DNA of 64,000 bases from Acidimicrobiales bacterium (GCA_030743005.1 JASLTG010000002.1:33218-97217); one strand, 5' to 3'. Counted from the stretch's first letter, positions 51,250 to 60,795 are shown. Made by a program: numbers and translations. Notes: generated from the letters alone by a model not told the origin.

Positions 51250-52164
51250 TCAGGAATTGCCGTCGAAGCCGCCAACAAAGCCTGCCATCTTGTGTGGTTC
51301 ATCTTTGAGTGGACGAGATCGATTCGGCCAATATCCAGATGGGTCTCCAGCGCCGACATGCACAGCGCTACGAATCCAACTTTCTCCGCCTGGCACCACT
51401 TCGACTTGGGCAGCTAAGTAACGTAACGCTAGGCCGCATCGGCGACGCGAACTCAGGTTGGCAGGTGACCCGTGCAGCAAAAGATCTGTATGCAACGACA
51501 CTTCCCCCGCTTGTAGCTCGTTGAGAACAACATCGTCATATGTTTCATGTTCAACTACACGCCGATTGAGCACAACGGACCCATCTAACGGCACCTCTGC
51601 ATGTGCCAAGTCACCGTTGAGATGGCTGCGAGGGATGAATTGCATAGCGGCATTGTTTTCATCGACATCGTCAATGGCGAGCCATATTGTCACTGATTTA
51701 GTAGGAGTAAAAGGCCAATAATTGGCATCTTGATGCAACGGGACTTCCATGCCATCACCAGGGAGTTTGCAAAATAGATGTGTGCTCCAACAAACCGATT
51801 CAGGCCCTAAAATATCTGATACGTAGTCAACGAATATCGGTGTATGGATGAGGTCCCATAAACGTCCACTTACTTGGTGATATTGGTTAATCGAATAACT
51901 GTTTCGCCGATCATCAGCTGACATCACTTCTTCTATTAACCAGTCAAGGTACTGGCGCAGATCCCCAACATCTGCGGCCGACAAGCCTGGTAACGCTGTG
52001 AGGTAGCCAGTTTCATTGAACCGCTGAATCTGTTCGTGCGATAACACTGCAAGATTTTCAGTCGTCGATGGTTGAAAACCAATATCTCGCTGGGTTTCAC
52101 CAAATCGGAAACGATCTTCCCCGCTCACACTGCCACCATAGGCTTTTCTAATTGGATTCAGCAC
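51250..52164 (-). CDS. Phytanoyl-CoA dioxygenase family protein
   Basis: A 304-residue Fe(II)/2-oxoglutarate dioxygenase. The metal HxD pair is in VPLHQDANYWPF and the distal His in DLLLHGSPANLSSRRRCGLALRY, which also supplies the 2-oxoglutarate Arg. FNETGYLTALPGLSAADV near residue 45 is the usual start of the domain. It hydroxylates an unidentified substrate. GTG at 52164 with GAAGGTCAAG upstream is the likely start. Confidence 0.88.
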   Translation of the reverse strand: MLNPIRKAYGGSVSGEDRFRFGETQRDIGFQPSTTENLAVLSHEQIQRFNETGYLTALPGLSAADVGDLRQYLDWLIEEVMSADDRRNSYSINQYHQVSGRLWDLIHTPIFVDYVSDILGPESVCWSTHLFCKLPGDGMEVPLHQDANYWPFTPTKSVTIWLAIDDVDENNAAMQFIPRSHLNGDLAHAEVPLDGSVVLNRRVVEHETYDDVVLNELQAGEVSLHTDLLLHGSPANLSSRRRCGLALRYLAAQVEVVPGGESWIRSAVHVGAGDPSGYWPNRSRPLKDEPHKMAGFVGGFDGNS

Positions 52165-52198
52165 CTTGACCTTCAGGCTGCTGCAGCTCCGCCCAATC

Positions 52199-53596
52199 TT
52201 ACGAAGTTAGAACTGTTCTATGTGAGTCTTTCGGAAAGACAAACAGGAACAATAATGCTTGTAACAAGCAACAGAAGGCTCCGACGAGCCAGACTCTGCG
52301 CATCGCCTCCAACGCCGCACCCGAATCTGTCGGGTCGCCGACCAAAGTGACAGCTAAACCAGCTCCTATAGCGATACTCAATTGAAAAACAGTCGTCCGG
52401 CCAGCGCCCGCCATTCCGAACCGCTGCGGCGCAATTTCTGACATTGAGGCACCAACCAGCATCGCGAAGCTGCATCCAGCCGCAACACCCATGGTCAAGT
52501 TGGGAACAAAGAGACCAAGGAAGAAGCTGGGGTCTTCTCCTGTGTAAGCGATATGTAAGAAAAGTCCTAGTGCTCCTGCGCAACCCCCAACGACGAGAAT
52601 CCGTTGAGGACCGATGCGATCAGCTAAGCGCCCATTAGTCACAGAAAGAATGGTTGACACCACCGGACCTGGTGCAATCGCGAAGCCCGACTTGAGAACT
52701 GACCATCCCCATGTTTCCTGGATGAACTCCGGGAGGACGATGATCCAACTGAAGAACGCCACCAGAAAAAAAACTGACCCAACATTTGCGACGGCATAGC
52801 TGCGAATTCTGAAGAGGTCTAAGTCAAATAACGGCTCTGGGTGTGTAACTGAACGTGCAAAAAAAGCAGTAAGCATCACGATGCCTGCGAGAAAGCACAC
52901 CAGCGTGACGGGTGATGTCCAGCCCCAACTCCCGCCTTGCACCAAACCCACCAGCAGCGCGCCAATACCCAATGACGCCATCGGGACACTAACCAGGTCG
53001 ACTCTTTCGCTTACTTCATCTCCCTTGCTTTCTCTCAACCAATTTCGTCCTGCGATAAGAGCCACCAAAGCCACGGGCACATTGATGAGAAAGACAGCCC
53101 GCCAGCCGAACCCTTCGATGAGTAACGCTCCAAGGGACGGTGCTAAAGCTGCAGCTAATCCGCTGACGGCGCCCCACACCCCGATCGCTCGCATTCGGTG
53201 TTCTATTGGGAACGCCGCAAGCAGCAGAGCTAGGCCAGCCGGATATTGCGCGGCGCCTCCTATCGACTGGACCACTCTCGCTGCGATGAGCAGGCTAGGT
53301 GTCGAGGCAACACCCGATAACAGCGACCCGAATATGAATGCAATCAACCCCCACAGGAACACTTTCTTTCGACCGTACCGATCAGCCATCCACCCGGCGG
53401 GCAAGAGCAGTGAAGCCACACCAATGTTGTAGGCAGTGATCACCCAGGACAGGGTTGCTGCTTCGGCGTCAGGAAACGCTGCCGCAATTTGGTTGCGCGC
53501 TATGGAGATGATCGTGATTTCCATCGCCACCATGAAGCCGACAAGAGAGGTGATGAAAAGTGTTCGTCGAGCGCTTATTTCTGTCTGAGAAGCCAT
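52199..53596 (-). CDS. MFS transporter, DHA2 type (14 helices)
   Basis: A 465-residue permease with about 14 hydrophobic segments, as in EmrB/QacA exporters. Diagnostic runs are MEITIISIARNQIAAAFPDAEAATLSWVITAY (helix 1 and 2), PAGWMADRYGRKKVFLWG (loop 2-3) and AALAPSLGALLIEGFGWRAVFLINVPVALVA (motif C region). It probably exports a hydrophobic compound. It is followed by the dioxygenase gene on the same strand, and the crotonase gene lies 9 bases upstream. Confidence 0.9.
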   Translation of the reverse strand: MASQTEISARRTLFITSLVGFMVAMEITIISIARNQIAAAFPDAEAATLSWVITAYNIGVASLLLPAGWMADRYGRKKVFLWGLIAFIFGSLLSGVASTPSLLIAARVVQSIGGAAQYPAGLALLLAAFPIEHRMRAIGVWGAVSGLAAALAPSLGALLIEGFGWRAVFLINVPVALVALIAGRNWLRESKGDEVSERVDLVSVPMASLGIGALLVGLVQGGSWGWTSPVTLVCFLAGIVMLTAFFARSVTHPEPLFDLDLFRIRSYAVANVGSVFFLVAFFSWIIVLPEFIQETWGWSVLKSGFAIAPGPVVSTILSVTNGRLADRIGPQRILVVGGCAGALGLFLHIAYTGEDPSFFLGLFVPNLTMGVAAGCSFAMLVGASMSEIAPQRFGMAGAGRTTVFQLSIAIGAGLAVTLVGDPTDSGAALEAMRRVWLVGAFCCLLQALLFLFVFPKDSHRTVLTS

Positions 53597-53605
53597 CGAG
53601 TTCTA

Positions 53606-54313
53606 TCAGAGACCGGCGGCGGCGCGGTCAGACGCGACAGCTGCGTCCATTTCGCCTAGAAGATCACCTCTTAGATTTCGCACCGTGGCCGCGTATGCTT
53701 TTGGGTCGAGCTGTTCAGCGAAACCTTGGGCAACCTCGATCGCTCGAGTTACAACCTGATCTGGTGTGGTCACTTCATCAAGGAACCCAGCGTCTACAGC
53801 ACCAGAACCATCGAAGATCTGAGCGTTGGCAACCGAGACTTGCAAATACCTCTTTGATAGTCGTTCACTTGCGATTAGCAGCGCCCATCTAGGAAGGGTT
53901 AGGGCAATAGCGACTTCGTTAAGCCCAATTTTTACCGCTCCGTCTACTCCAACCCGATAGTCACATCCACACAACAGCAACGCTCCAGCAGCCACAGCAT
54001 GACCGGTAGAGGCCGCCACCACTGGCAATGACGCGCCGTATGCCTGACGGATGAAGGCTCCGCCTGCTGTTGTCATTTCGGTGATCGCTTTGGAGTCCCC
54101 TGAGCCAATTACGTCCAGGTCAAATCCAGCAAAAAATGCTTTCTGATTACCAGCAATGACAGCTGCTCCTACTTCAGAATCTGCTTCTGCTTCAGCTAGT
54201 TCGTCACTAAGAGCAGCCAGCAACGACGGTGAGAATGCATTGGCACGGCCATCGTCTACTGAGATACAAACAACTTTGTCGACGCGGCGAGTACTTATGG
54301 AAGGATGCGACAT
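53606..54313 (-). CDS. Enoyl-CoA hydratase/isomerase (crotonase) family protein
   Basis: A 235-residue crotonase. AFFAGFDLDVIG corresponds to the first oxyanion-hole region and GHAVAAGALLLCGCDYRVG to the second. The usual catalytic Glu pair is not obvious, so the reaction (hydratase, isomerase or hydrolase) is open. TACGGT lies 7 bases before the ATG. The gene diverges from the P450 gene with an inverted repeat between them. Confidence 0.85.
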   Translation of the reverse strand: MSHPSISTRRVDKVVCISVDDGRANAFSPSLLAALSDELAEAEADSEVGAAVIAGNQKAFFAGFDLDVIGSGDSKAITEMTTAGGAFIRQAYGASLPVVAASTGHAVAAGALLLCGCDYRVGVDGAVKIGLNEVAIALTLPRWALLIASERLSKRYLQVSVANAQIFDGSGAVDAGFLDEVTTPDQVVTRAIEVAQGFAEQLDPKAYAATVRNLRGDLLGEMDAAVASDRAAAGL

Positions 54314-54320
54314 GAGTGGG

Positions 54321-54326
54321 ACCGTA
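54321..54326 (-). promoter_or_regulatory. -10 element TACGGT, leaderless start of crotonase
   Basis: TANNNT hexamer on the reverse strand ending 7 bases before the ATG at 54313. Confidence 0.45.
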
Positions 54327-54369
54327 GCCTTGCCGCTAACGTTTTGCTGCTTCCTGTCCCACAGTTTTC

Positions 54370-54385
54370 TTAAGAAACCTCTTAA
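54370..54385. promoter_or_regulatory. Perfect dyad TTAAGA-AACC-TCTTAA, candidate operator
   Basis: A six-base inverted repeat with a four-base centre in the 88-base gap between the divergent crotonase and P450 genes. It lies just upstream of the P450 -10 hexamer, where a regulator could bind and control both. It is not followed by a T run, so a terminator is unlikely. Confidence 0.4.
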
Positions 54386-54389
54386 TCAC

Positions 54390-54395
54390 TAGGCT
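54390..54395 (+). promoter_or_regulatory. -10 element TAGGCT, leaderless start of P450
   Basis: TANNNT hexamer ending 6 bases before the ATG at 54402. Confidence 0.45.
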
Positions 54396-54401
54396 GACAA
54401 A

Positions 54402-55622
54402 ATGCCGACACTGATTAGCGACGCTGAACTTCCAATGGCCACTACAGATTTATCTCTTTCTGAGTCAGAGCGACGCGCCCGGCTTCATCAATTGAGCAAG
54501 GATCATTGGATAGCGAAAGGTGACCTTGGATATGTGATCGCAAGTCACGATGATTGCGCGGCGATGCTCCGGGATCGACGCTGGTTTAGTGCTTTATCTT
54601 TGATTGCTGAGACTCAGAACTATGAGAGCGCTGAGTGGTCAAATCGATCTAACCGCCAAAGCATTCTTTCAACAGAAGGTGAAGATCATCAGCGAATTAG
54701 GCGGATTGTAAGCCCAGCATTCACTCCTAAATCAGCGGACCGGTTGCGGCCCTTCATGAGAAATGTGGTGAACGAGCTACTTGATCCAGTGTGCGAAGTA
54801 GGTCATTCAGAATTTGTCGCTGATGTTTGTGAACCGTATCCGATTCCAATCATCTGCGAACTGCTCGGTGCTCCCCGCGAGGACTGGGAGCTCTTCAGTC
54901 GGCTAGCTGTAGATATCTTTAAGTTGTTCAACGGCAACTTGGCTGAGGATGCCTCGGCGATTATCGCCGCGAGTGATGAGATGGATACCTACATGCTCGA
55001 CCTGATCGCGGAACGACGGTCTCAACCGCGCGATGACCTTCTAAGTGACTTGATTAGCGCTGAGGAAGAAGGAGATCGGCTTTCTACCGACGAGCTTTTA
55101 TCGATGGCGAACGCAATATTGTTAGCTGGCACTGACACAACGAGAAATCAGTTGGGTTGTGCCGTAGCTCTATTCGCACAACACCCAGACCAGTTCAACC
55201 TTCTCCGCGAGGAGAAGAGTCTCGCCCCACAAGCAGTAGAAGAAGTAATGCGCTACCTCGGTGCGGTGCGCGGCACCGCCCGGTACGCGAGCGAAGAGAT
55301 CGTGTACAAAGATTTCGTGTTCCCTCAAGGGACTCTTATCTTCCCCAACTTCGTGGCAGCTAATCACGACGTCGAAAAATTCGATGAACCGTTAGCTTTC
55401 GACATCACCCGTGAAGCAGGGTCTCCCCATTTAACATTCGGGAGTGGCATTCATTACTGCCTCGGCGCTTTTCTTGCTCGGGCAGAACTCCAAGAAGCGT
55501 TTACCGTTGTCGCGGAGCGACTGCCCAATCTAAAACTCAACGGCGACATCGCGTGGAAGCCTCTAGGGAATGGAATCTGGGGGCCAGCAAGTCTCCCAGT
55601 TGCTTTCGACAGCGGACACTGA
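54402..55622 (+). CDS. Cytochrome P450
   Basis: A 406-residue soluble P450. The I-helix oxygen motif is LAGTDTTRNQ, the K-helix ExxR pair is in EEVMRYLG, and the haem loop HLTFGSGIHYCLGAFLARAEL holds the haem-ligand Cys353. TEGEDHQRIRRIVSPAFTP is the C-helix. It hydroxylates an unknown substrate and needs ferredoxin and reductase, neither of which is adjacent. The ATG at 54402 is used; another ATG 12 codons on is possible. The gene converges on the FmdB gene. Confidence 0.94.
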   Translation: MPTLISDAELPMATTDLSLSESERRARLHQLSKDHWIAKGDLGYVIASHDDCAAMLRDRRWFSALSLIAETQNYESAEWSNRSNRQSILSTEGEDHQRIRRIVSPAFTPKSADRLRPFMRNVVNELLDPVCEVGHSEFVADVCEPYPIPIICELLGAPREDWELFSRLAVDIFKLFNGNLAEDASAIIAASDEMDTYMLDLIAERRSQPRDDLLSDLISAEEEGDRLSTDELLSMANAILLAGTDTTRNQLGCAVALFAQHPDQFNLLREEKSLAPQAVEEVMRYLGAVRGTARYASEEIVYKDFVFPQGTLIFPNFVAANHDVEKFDEPLAFDITREAGSPHLTFGSGIHYCLGAFLARAELQEAFTVVAERLPNLKLNGDIAWKPLGNGIWGPASLPVAFDSGH

Positions 55623-55657
55623 CACTGGACAGCAACAGTTCGGCCAAAACTTATTGG

Positions 55658-55888
55658 TCAGTGTGAATGACATCCCCCACCACAACAACCATTTTGACCA
55701 GTCCACGAGCCTGTCTCAGTCGCAGCAGTTGATTGTGGTGCTGCTCCAACTGAAACGAATGTCGACAATTGTCGTTTCGCTCCGGGGTGACCAACTGGAC
55801 AGGTCGCAGGTTCACCAGATTCAGACATAGGTCTTCTCTGGTCGAAAGTCTCGTCACATTTATGACAGCGATAGGAGTACACGGGCAC
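55658..55888 (-). CDS. FmdB family zinc-ribbon protein
   Basis: A 76-residue protein starting MPVYSYRCHKCDETFDQRRP, a typical FmdB/CxxC zinc-ribbon opening with YRCHKC and a second Cys at ATCPVG. The tail NGCCGGGCHSH is Cys-, Gly- and His-rich and may bind metal. FmdB-type proteins are suspected regulators or metal carriers, and the function is uncertain. The open frame runs to 56200 but the family start and the TACGAT -10 hexamer 7 bases upstream fix GTG at 55888. Confidence 0.88.
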   Translation of the reverse strand: MPVYSYRCHKCDETFDQRRPMSESGEPATCPVGHPGAKRQLSTFVSVGAAPQSTAATETGSWTGQNGCCGGGCHSH

Positions 55889-55895
55889 GAAGACA

Positions 55896-55901
55896 ATCGT
55901 A
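55896..55901 (-). promoter_or_regulatory. -10 element TACGAT, leaderless start of FmdB gene
   Basis: TANNNT hexamer on the reverse strand ending 7 bases before the GTG at 55888. Confidence 0.45.
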
Positions 55902-56051
55902 GGGTGATGAGAAGGGCAACGCCAAAGTGGCGTTGTGGTTCGCGGGGACGGTCTGGTGACGCAAAAAATGAGTCCCGCCGCAAGTTCGGGTTTCTCTCCT
56001 CGATATACCAGCCGTTCACCAGCAGTCTTCGCTATTGAACCCTCATCAGAA

Positions 56052-57215
56052 ATGAGTTGGCTAAGAGTTGTTCTCATAACTCTCGCTGGCGTCGTGTCGC
56101 ACACCTTTGGTCGTAGCACCATGCCACTCCTTCTTCCCGCTATTTCTGATGACTTGGAGCTAACCGCAACAACCGCAGGCGCTACGGGGTCGGTAAACAT
56201 GGCGGCCTACCTGTGTGGTGTTGTTGCCGTGACCTATCTGGCTAGCCGAATAGCGCCGGCTGTTCTATTGAAATGCGGCTTATGGATAGTCACAGCGGGT
56301 TTGTTGTGTCTGGGCACCGCTCCTACCACTAGTCAAGTAATGATTGGTACAGCCTTGGCGGGGTTTGGGGGTGCAGGAATCTGGCTGACGATGCCGGTCA
56401 TCGCGACAGCAGATGTCCCTGTTGCTAAGAGAGGCACCGTGATGGGGTCTCTAACTGCAACGATGGCAGTCGGCTCAATAATCATTCCCTTCGCTACTTC
56501 AGCCCTTCGCGACGTAGTCAACAATGCCGGTGCATGGCGCGAAGTGTGGCTTCTAGAAATGGTGGCGGCAGTTGCGATTCTCACCGTTCTTTACGTTGCA
56601 CTACGTAAAGACATTTCGCCACCATTGCCTCGCGGCGCTGGCATCAAAGCCGTCACCCGGTTACAAGCATGGAAAACAGCTGTCTTCTTCTACATGGCAT
56701 TCGCGTTCGTAGCAGCGTCGTGGTACCAATTCTTCGGTCTATCCCTTGAGAACGATCACAACATGTCAAGAGGATTCACTACGAATTTGTGGGCACTAAT
56801 GGGAATTGGAGGTGTCATCGGTGCAGTCATCTTTGGCCGCCTGAGCGACCGACTGGGACGTCCAAGAACCATGTGCTTGGTTACAGCCATTGGTGCCACC
56901 ACTTGCGTGTTAGTTGTTGTAGGACAAATGTGGACGGCTGCCCTCGCAGCTGCCCTCTACGGAATGGCAGGCATGGCGGTTCCACCATTAACGGCCGCCT
57001 TTGTCCGCGACCAGGTAGACGAGCAAGATTTCACGGCTGTTTTCGGGGCGATGACAATCTTTTATGGCCCCGCTTCAGTACTCGGACCAATTACCGGTGG
57101 GGTGCTGGCAGATCTGACCAATTCTTACCTCTTGACCTACGTGGTGTTGGCAATCACTTTCACTTTCGCCTCAGTTGCCGCGTGGAATCTAAGACATGCC
57201 GACAACGTGACATAA
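56052..57215 (+). CDS. MFS transporter (YbfB/YjiJ-like)
   Basis: A 387-residue, 12-helix permease starting MSWLRVVLITLAGVVSHTFG, with RSTMPLLLPAISDDLELTAT at helix 1, resembling the YbfB/YjiJ group. The second half shows ALMGIGGVIGAVIFGRLSDRLGRPRTM. The substrate is unknown. The open frame goes back to 55935, but that extension is hydrophilic and overlaps the divergent FmdB promoter, so ATG at 56052 is chosen. The sulfatase gene lies 69 bases downstream with its own promoter. Confidence 0.83.
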   Translation: MSWLRVVLITLAGVVSHTFGRSTMPLLLPAISDDLELTATTAGATGSVNMAAYLCGVVAVTYLASRIAPAVLLKCGLWIVTAGLLCLGTAPTTSQVMIGTALAGFGGAGIWLTMPVIATADVPVAKRGTVMGSLTATMAVGSIIIPFATSALRDVVNNAGAWREVWLLEMVAAVAILTVLYVALRKDISPPLPRGAGIKAVTRLQAWKTAVFFYMAFAFVAASWYQFFGLSLENDHNMSRGFTTNLWALMGIGGVIGAVIFGRLSDRLGRPRTMCLVTAIGATTCVLVVVGQMWTAALAAALYGMAGMAVPPLTAAFVRDQVDEQDFTAVFGAMTIFYGPASVLGPITGGVLADLTNSYLLTYVVLAITFTFASVAAWNLRHADNVT

Positions 57216-57271
57216 CTTGAAAGACCGCTCGATGAAATTGCTTCTCGTTTCTCTACACCCGCGATCATCTC

Positions 57272-57277
57272 TAGGAT
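57272..57277 (+). promoter_or_regulatory. -10 element TAGGAT, leaderless start of sulfatase
   Basis: TANNNT hexamer ending 7 bases before the GTG at 57285. Confidence 0.45.
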
Positions 57278-57284
57278 TCTTCAG

Positions 57285-59507
57285 GTGACTTCCGATATTG
57301 ACATCACCCCAAACTGGCCGACGGGTCCGACACCACCACAAGACAGCCCCAATATTTTAATAGTTCTATTTGATGACGTCGGCTTCTCTGATTTCGGTTG
57401 TTACGGATCCCCTATTTCCACTCCAACAATTGACCAGCTAGCAGTCAACGGCCTCCGTTACACCGGCTTTCACACAACGGCCATGTGTTCAACAACTCGA
57501 GCAGCTCTGTTAACCGGTCGAAATCACCATTCAACAGGTGTCGGTTGTCTAGCTAACTTCGATAGCGGCTATCCCGGGTATAGAGGCAAAATCAGTCGAG
57601 ATGCGGGAACCCTTGCTGAAATTCTGAGACCTCAGGGCTACCGGAACTACATGGTGGGTAAATGGCACGTAACACCTTTGACAGAATCTGGTCCTACCGG
57701 GCCATTTGATGGTTGGCCACTGGGGAGAGGATTCGACCGCTTCTACGGCTTCCTTGATGCCGAAACAGACCACTATTCACCAGAGTTGATTCTCGACAAC
57801 AGCCACATAAGCGCACCGGGCAACTTTGGAACCGGCTACCACTTAACAGAAGACCTCTTTGATAAGTCCATCGAATTCATCGCTTCACACACGGCTAGTA
57901 GTCCCACAACACCTTGGATGACATTGATCGGACTCGGGGCATGTCACGCCCCTCACCAAGCCCCAAAGGAATTAATCGATCACTACGACCAGGTGTTTAA
58001 TCGCGGATGGGATATCGAACGGACCGAACGGTTAGCTAGGCAAATAGAGCTTGGGGTTGTTCCGGAAGGAACAGAGTTACCAGTCCGAAATGATTTCGTC
58101 GAACCGTGGGCAGAAATTGATGACGTAACCAGGCGAGTGGCGACCCGTCTTCAAGCTGCCTACGCAGCGATGCTGCATCACGCCGACCAACACTTGGCGC
58201 GTCTCATCGATCACTTGAAGACTTCAGGTGAAATCGACAACACCATAATCATGGTTCTCTCCGATAACGGTGCGAGCCAAGAAGGAGGTCCACTTGGTTT
58301 CGTCAACGCCATGGGGCCATACAACGGACTTCCTGAGTCCATGGAAGACAAATTTGAGCGAATAGATGACATCGGCGGGCCAGATACTCACAGCAATTTT
58401 CCTTGGGGTTGGTCAATGGCTGCGAACACCCCTTTACGTCGTTACAAGCAAAACACTCATGGCGGAGGTGTCAGAGACCCTTTGGTGGTTCATTGGCCGC
58501 ACCAAATCAATCACCCGGGCCTAAGAGATCAGTTTTGTCACGCATGTGACATCGTCCCAACTTTGCTTGACTGCATTGGCATTGATCCTCCTGAATCAAT
58601 CAACGGGGTACAACAAAAGCCCATAGAAGGGGTCAGTTTCGCTTCGACTCTGAATGATCCTGGAGCTGACTCTGGAAAGACAACCCAATATTTCGAGATG
58701 TTCGGCCACAGAGGGATCGTTCACAATGGGTGGAAAGCAGTCACCTACCACCCTCCTGGTACACCTTATGAAGAAGACAAATGGGAACTTTTCAACCTTC
58801 TTGACGACTTCAACGAAACCAACGACCGCTCGCAAACTGAACCTGAACTGCTTAACGAAATGCTTGATTTGTGGTGGGACCAGGCACGCATGTACCAGGT
58901 GTTGCCACTTGACGATCGTTTCGCTGAACGTTTCGCCGAAAATGCTGAACGTCACCTGGGAGGCCGAAAATTTTTTACCTTTTGGAAAGGCATGGGCCAT
59001 TTACCCAGCGATGTTGCGCCCGATCTGAGAAGTCGCAGTTACCGCTTAGAGGCGCTAGTTAAGCCAACCGAGTCCGAAGTTTCCGGTGTGTTAATCGCGC
59101 ACGGAGACGCTACCTCTGGCTACAGCCTCTATATAGATGATGCTGGCTATTTGGTTCACGATCTCAATATCGGCGGCAGCCATCAAATCGTTCGTTCGCC
59201 TGATCCCGTCCCTCAAGGGTCGGAAAATCTGGGTTTTCATATGGCGCGCTCCTCTACCGGAACCAAAGGCGTGGGAAGTTTGGTGATTGATGGTCAAGTT
59301 GTTGCCAGCCACGAAACAGAGAACATTTTCTTTCTAATGATTTCGTGGTCCGGACTTGATATCGGCTTGGATCGTGGCACCGGTGTATCTAACTACCAAA
59401 CACCCAATATTTTCACCGGTGAATTGATAAAGGTCACGATCGATCTAGCCGACGACCAAATCCTTGATGGTGACGGCATGGGTCGGGCAGAGATGATGCG
59501 TGAATAG
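57285..59507 (+). CDS. Arylsulfatase (type I, formylglycine-dependent)
   Basis: A 740-residue sulfatase. NILIVLFDDVGFSDFGCYG has the paired metal Asp30-Asp31, and FHTTAMCSTTRAALLTGRNHHSTGVG has the modification site Cys68-Ser-Thr-Thr-Arg72, where the common motif is C-x-P/A-x-R. YMVGKWHVTP supplies the Lys/His pair and MVLSDNGASQEGG the distal Asp/Asn. The C-terminal 180 residues form a beta-rich domain. No secretion signal was seen. It hydrolyses sulfate esters, after a formylglycine-generating enzyme not found in this window. The Thr70 substitution could affect maturation. Confidence 0.92.
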   Translation: MTSDIDITPNWPTGPTPPQDSPNILIVLFDDVGFSDFGCYGSPISTPTIDQLAVNGLRYTGFHTTAMCSTTRAALLTGRNHHSTGVGCLANFDSGYPGYRGKISRDAGTLAEILRPQGYRNYMVGKWHVTPLTESGPTGPFDGWPLGRGFDRFYGFLDAETDHYSPELILDNSHISAPGNFGTGYHLTEDLFDKSIEFIASHTASSPTTPWMTLIGLGACHAPHQAPKELIDHYDQVFNRGWDIERTERLARQIELGVVPEGTELPVRNDFVEPWAEIDDVTRRVATRLQAAYAAMLHHADQHLARLIDHLKTSGEIDNTIIMVLSDNGASQEGGPLGFVNAMGPYNGLPESMEDKFERIDDIGGPDTHSNFPWGWSMAANTPLRRYKQNTHGGGVRDPLVVHWPHQINHPGLRDQFCHACDIVPTLLDCIGIDPPESINGVQQKPIEGVSFASTLNDPGADSGKTTQYFEMFGHRGIVHNGWKAVTYHPPGTPYEEDKWELFNLLDDFNETNDRSQTEPELLNEMLDLWWDQARMYQVLPLDDRFAERFAENAERHLGGRKFFTFWKGMGHLPSDVAPDLRSRSYRLEALVKPTESEVSGVLIAHGDATSGYSLYIDDAGYLVHDLNIGGSHQIVRSPDPVPQGSENLGFHMARSSTGTKGVGSLVIDGQVVASHETENIFFLMISWSGLDIGLDRGTGVSNYQTPNIFTGELIKVTIDLADDQILDGDGMGRAEMMRE

Positions 59508-59511
59508 CGAT

Positions 59512-60270
59512 TCAACGGCGAACAAACAGTAACTGGAACTCCACTAGGCCGTGGTCTTCGGCCGATACAACAATGCGGGCTGATGGGACAGCGACGTCAT
59601 AATCAGCAAAAGTAACTTCCGCTTGGCCCACAACGACGATGGAACGTGCAACAGCCTTGGCTTCAAGTTCAAACACAACAGCTTTGCTAATTCCGTTAAC
59701 TGTCAGTTGACCTAAGGCCTGCACAGCTATTTGTGATCCATCGGTCTCCGGCAGGTCTACTGGTTCATCAAGAACGAAACTGGCGATCGGGTTTTCTCTT
59801 GCGTTCATGGCGCTGCGCGCCGCGTTGTCTCGGCGCGAATCATTGGTGACAATGGTCGATAAGTCGGCAGTGATCGCAGCTGACACCAGCTGACCATTCT
59901 GAATCGACAGTTCACCTTCAACTTGGTCTGTCCGCCCGACTGCTGTTATGTCTCCAATCTTGGCGAGTTCTTCCTTAACCCTGAAACCAATGAAGGATCC
60001 TGAAGCCTCTTCGAAGCTGAAGCTGCCTGACTCCGTATCGACATACCAAACACCATCTGTTGATAGAGCGTCGGCGGCGTCAGCGCTATCGGCCACTTTT
60101 TCGACGGTGTCATTAGAAGCTTGCTCTTCTTCTACTGAGGCAACGGCTGCGTCCAAAGAGACTTCCTCAGGTGCAGCAGACAGGACTCTCCATGCGCCGT
60201 AAGCCGCCATAGCTCCTACGACGGCAACCAAAACACATGTGGTGATAATGACGGCACGACGATTACGCAA
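59512..60270 (-). CDS. YceI family lipid-binding-like protein with N-terminal membrane anchor
   Basis: A 252-residue protein. AVIITTCVLVAVVGAMAAYGAW near the N-terminus is a membrane helix or signal; an acidic linker follows to about residue 70. The YceI beta-barrel spans about 75-250: GVWYVDTESGSFSFEE, VEGELSIQNGQLVSAAITADL, SRRDNAARSAMN (the D-x-R-N-like YceI motif), ENPIASFVLDEP and QLTVNGISKAVVFELEA. YceI-type proteins bind isoprenoids or quinones. It starts with TTG at 60270, 3 bases after the GNAT stop. Confidence 0.87.
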   Translation of the reverse strand: MRNRRAVIITTCVLVAVVGAMAAYGAWRVLSAAPEEVSLDAAVASVEEEQASNDTVEKVADSADAADALSTDGVWYVDTESGSFSFEEASGSFIGFRVKEELAKIGDITAVGRTDQVEGELSIQNGQLVSAAITADLSTIVTNDSRRDNAARSAMNARENPIASFVLDEPVDLPETDGSQIAVQALGQLTVNGISKAVVFELEAKAVARSIVVVGQAEVTFADYDVAVPSARIVVSAEDHGLVEFQLLFVRR

Positions 60271-60273
60271 CTT

Positions 60274-60795
60274 TCAATCCCTTAGGTCTAAACGAAAGCC
60301 CAATACCTCTACTGGCTGGCGGCCTCCGATGTGGTAGCCGATCTCGGGGTACAGCTGAAAACCGAGCCTACGGTAGAGACGCTGAGCCGCCTCCATATAG
60401 TCGGTCGTATTGAGAACAAGCGCAGATCGGCCGTCAGATCTGGCCTTGTCGATACACCATCGAGTTAATGCTTCTCCAATACCTCTGCCTTGATATGACG
60501 GGTCAGTAGCCAGGACACGAAATCCTGCACAATTCTCAGGCTTTCCTTCATGGGCCTCTTCGGCATAATCATGGTGGTAGGCGAGACTTCCAACAATTTG
60601 GGCATCTATTTCTGCCACGACGATCGTTGCGCGACTAGCTCTCCCGCTGACGTCACGCAGTTCGGCGCCGTACCATCCCAAATCGTCGGGAAGGCCTACA
60701 CCTTCGAAAAGCGGTCTGTAGGCGGCCATCGTAAGATCCGCAACCGACTCATAATCTGAACTCTCGGCTTCTCGAATCACCAGTTGTGATGTCAC
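60274..60795 (-). CDS. GNAT family N-acetyltransferase
   Basis: A 173-residue acetyltransferase. The acetyl-CoA loop is [27 protein letters not shown], with QGRGIG the pyrophosphate-binding motif, and [11 protein letters not shown] is motif B. The N-terminal substrate part is [23 protein letters not shown]. The substrate is unknown. A GAAGGAATCAC site precedes the GTG start. YceI follows 3 bases later in the same operon. Confidence 0.9.
   Translation of the reverse strand: MTSQLVIREAESSDYESVADLTMAAYRPLFEGVGLPDDLGWYGAELRDVSGRASRATIVVAEIDAQIVGSLAYHHDYAEEAHEGKPENCAGFRVLATDPSYQGRGIGEALTRWCIDKARSDGRSALVLNTTDYMEAAQRLYRRLGFQLYPEIGYHIGGRQPVEVLGFRLDLRD

Noticed and set aside
55889..56200. N-terminal extension of the FmdB gene
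   Set aside because: Conserved FmdB start is at 55888, and the extension covers the MFS promoter and start in antisense.
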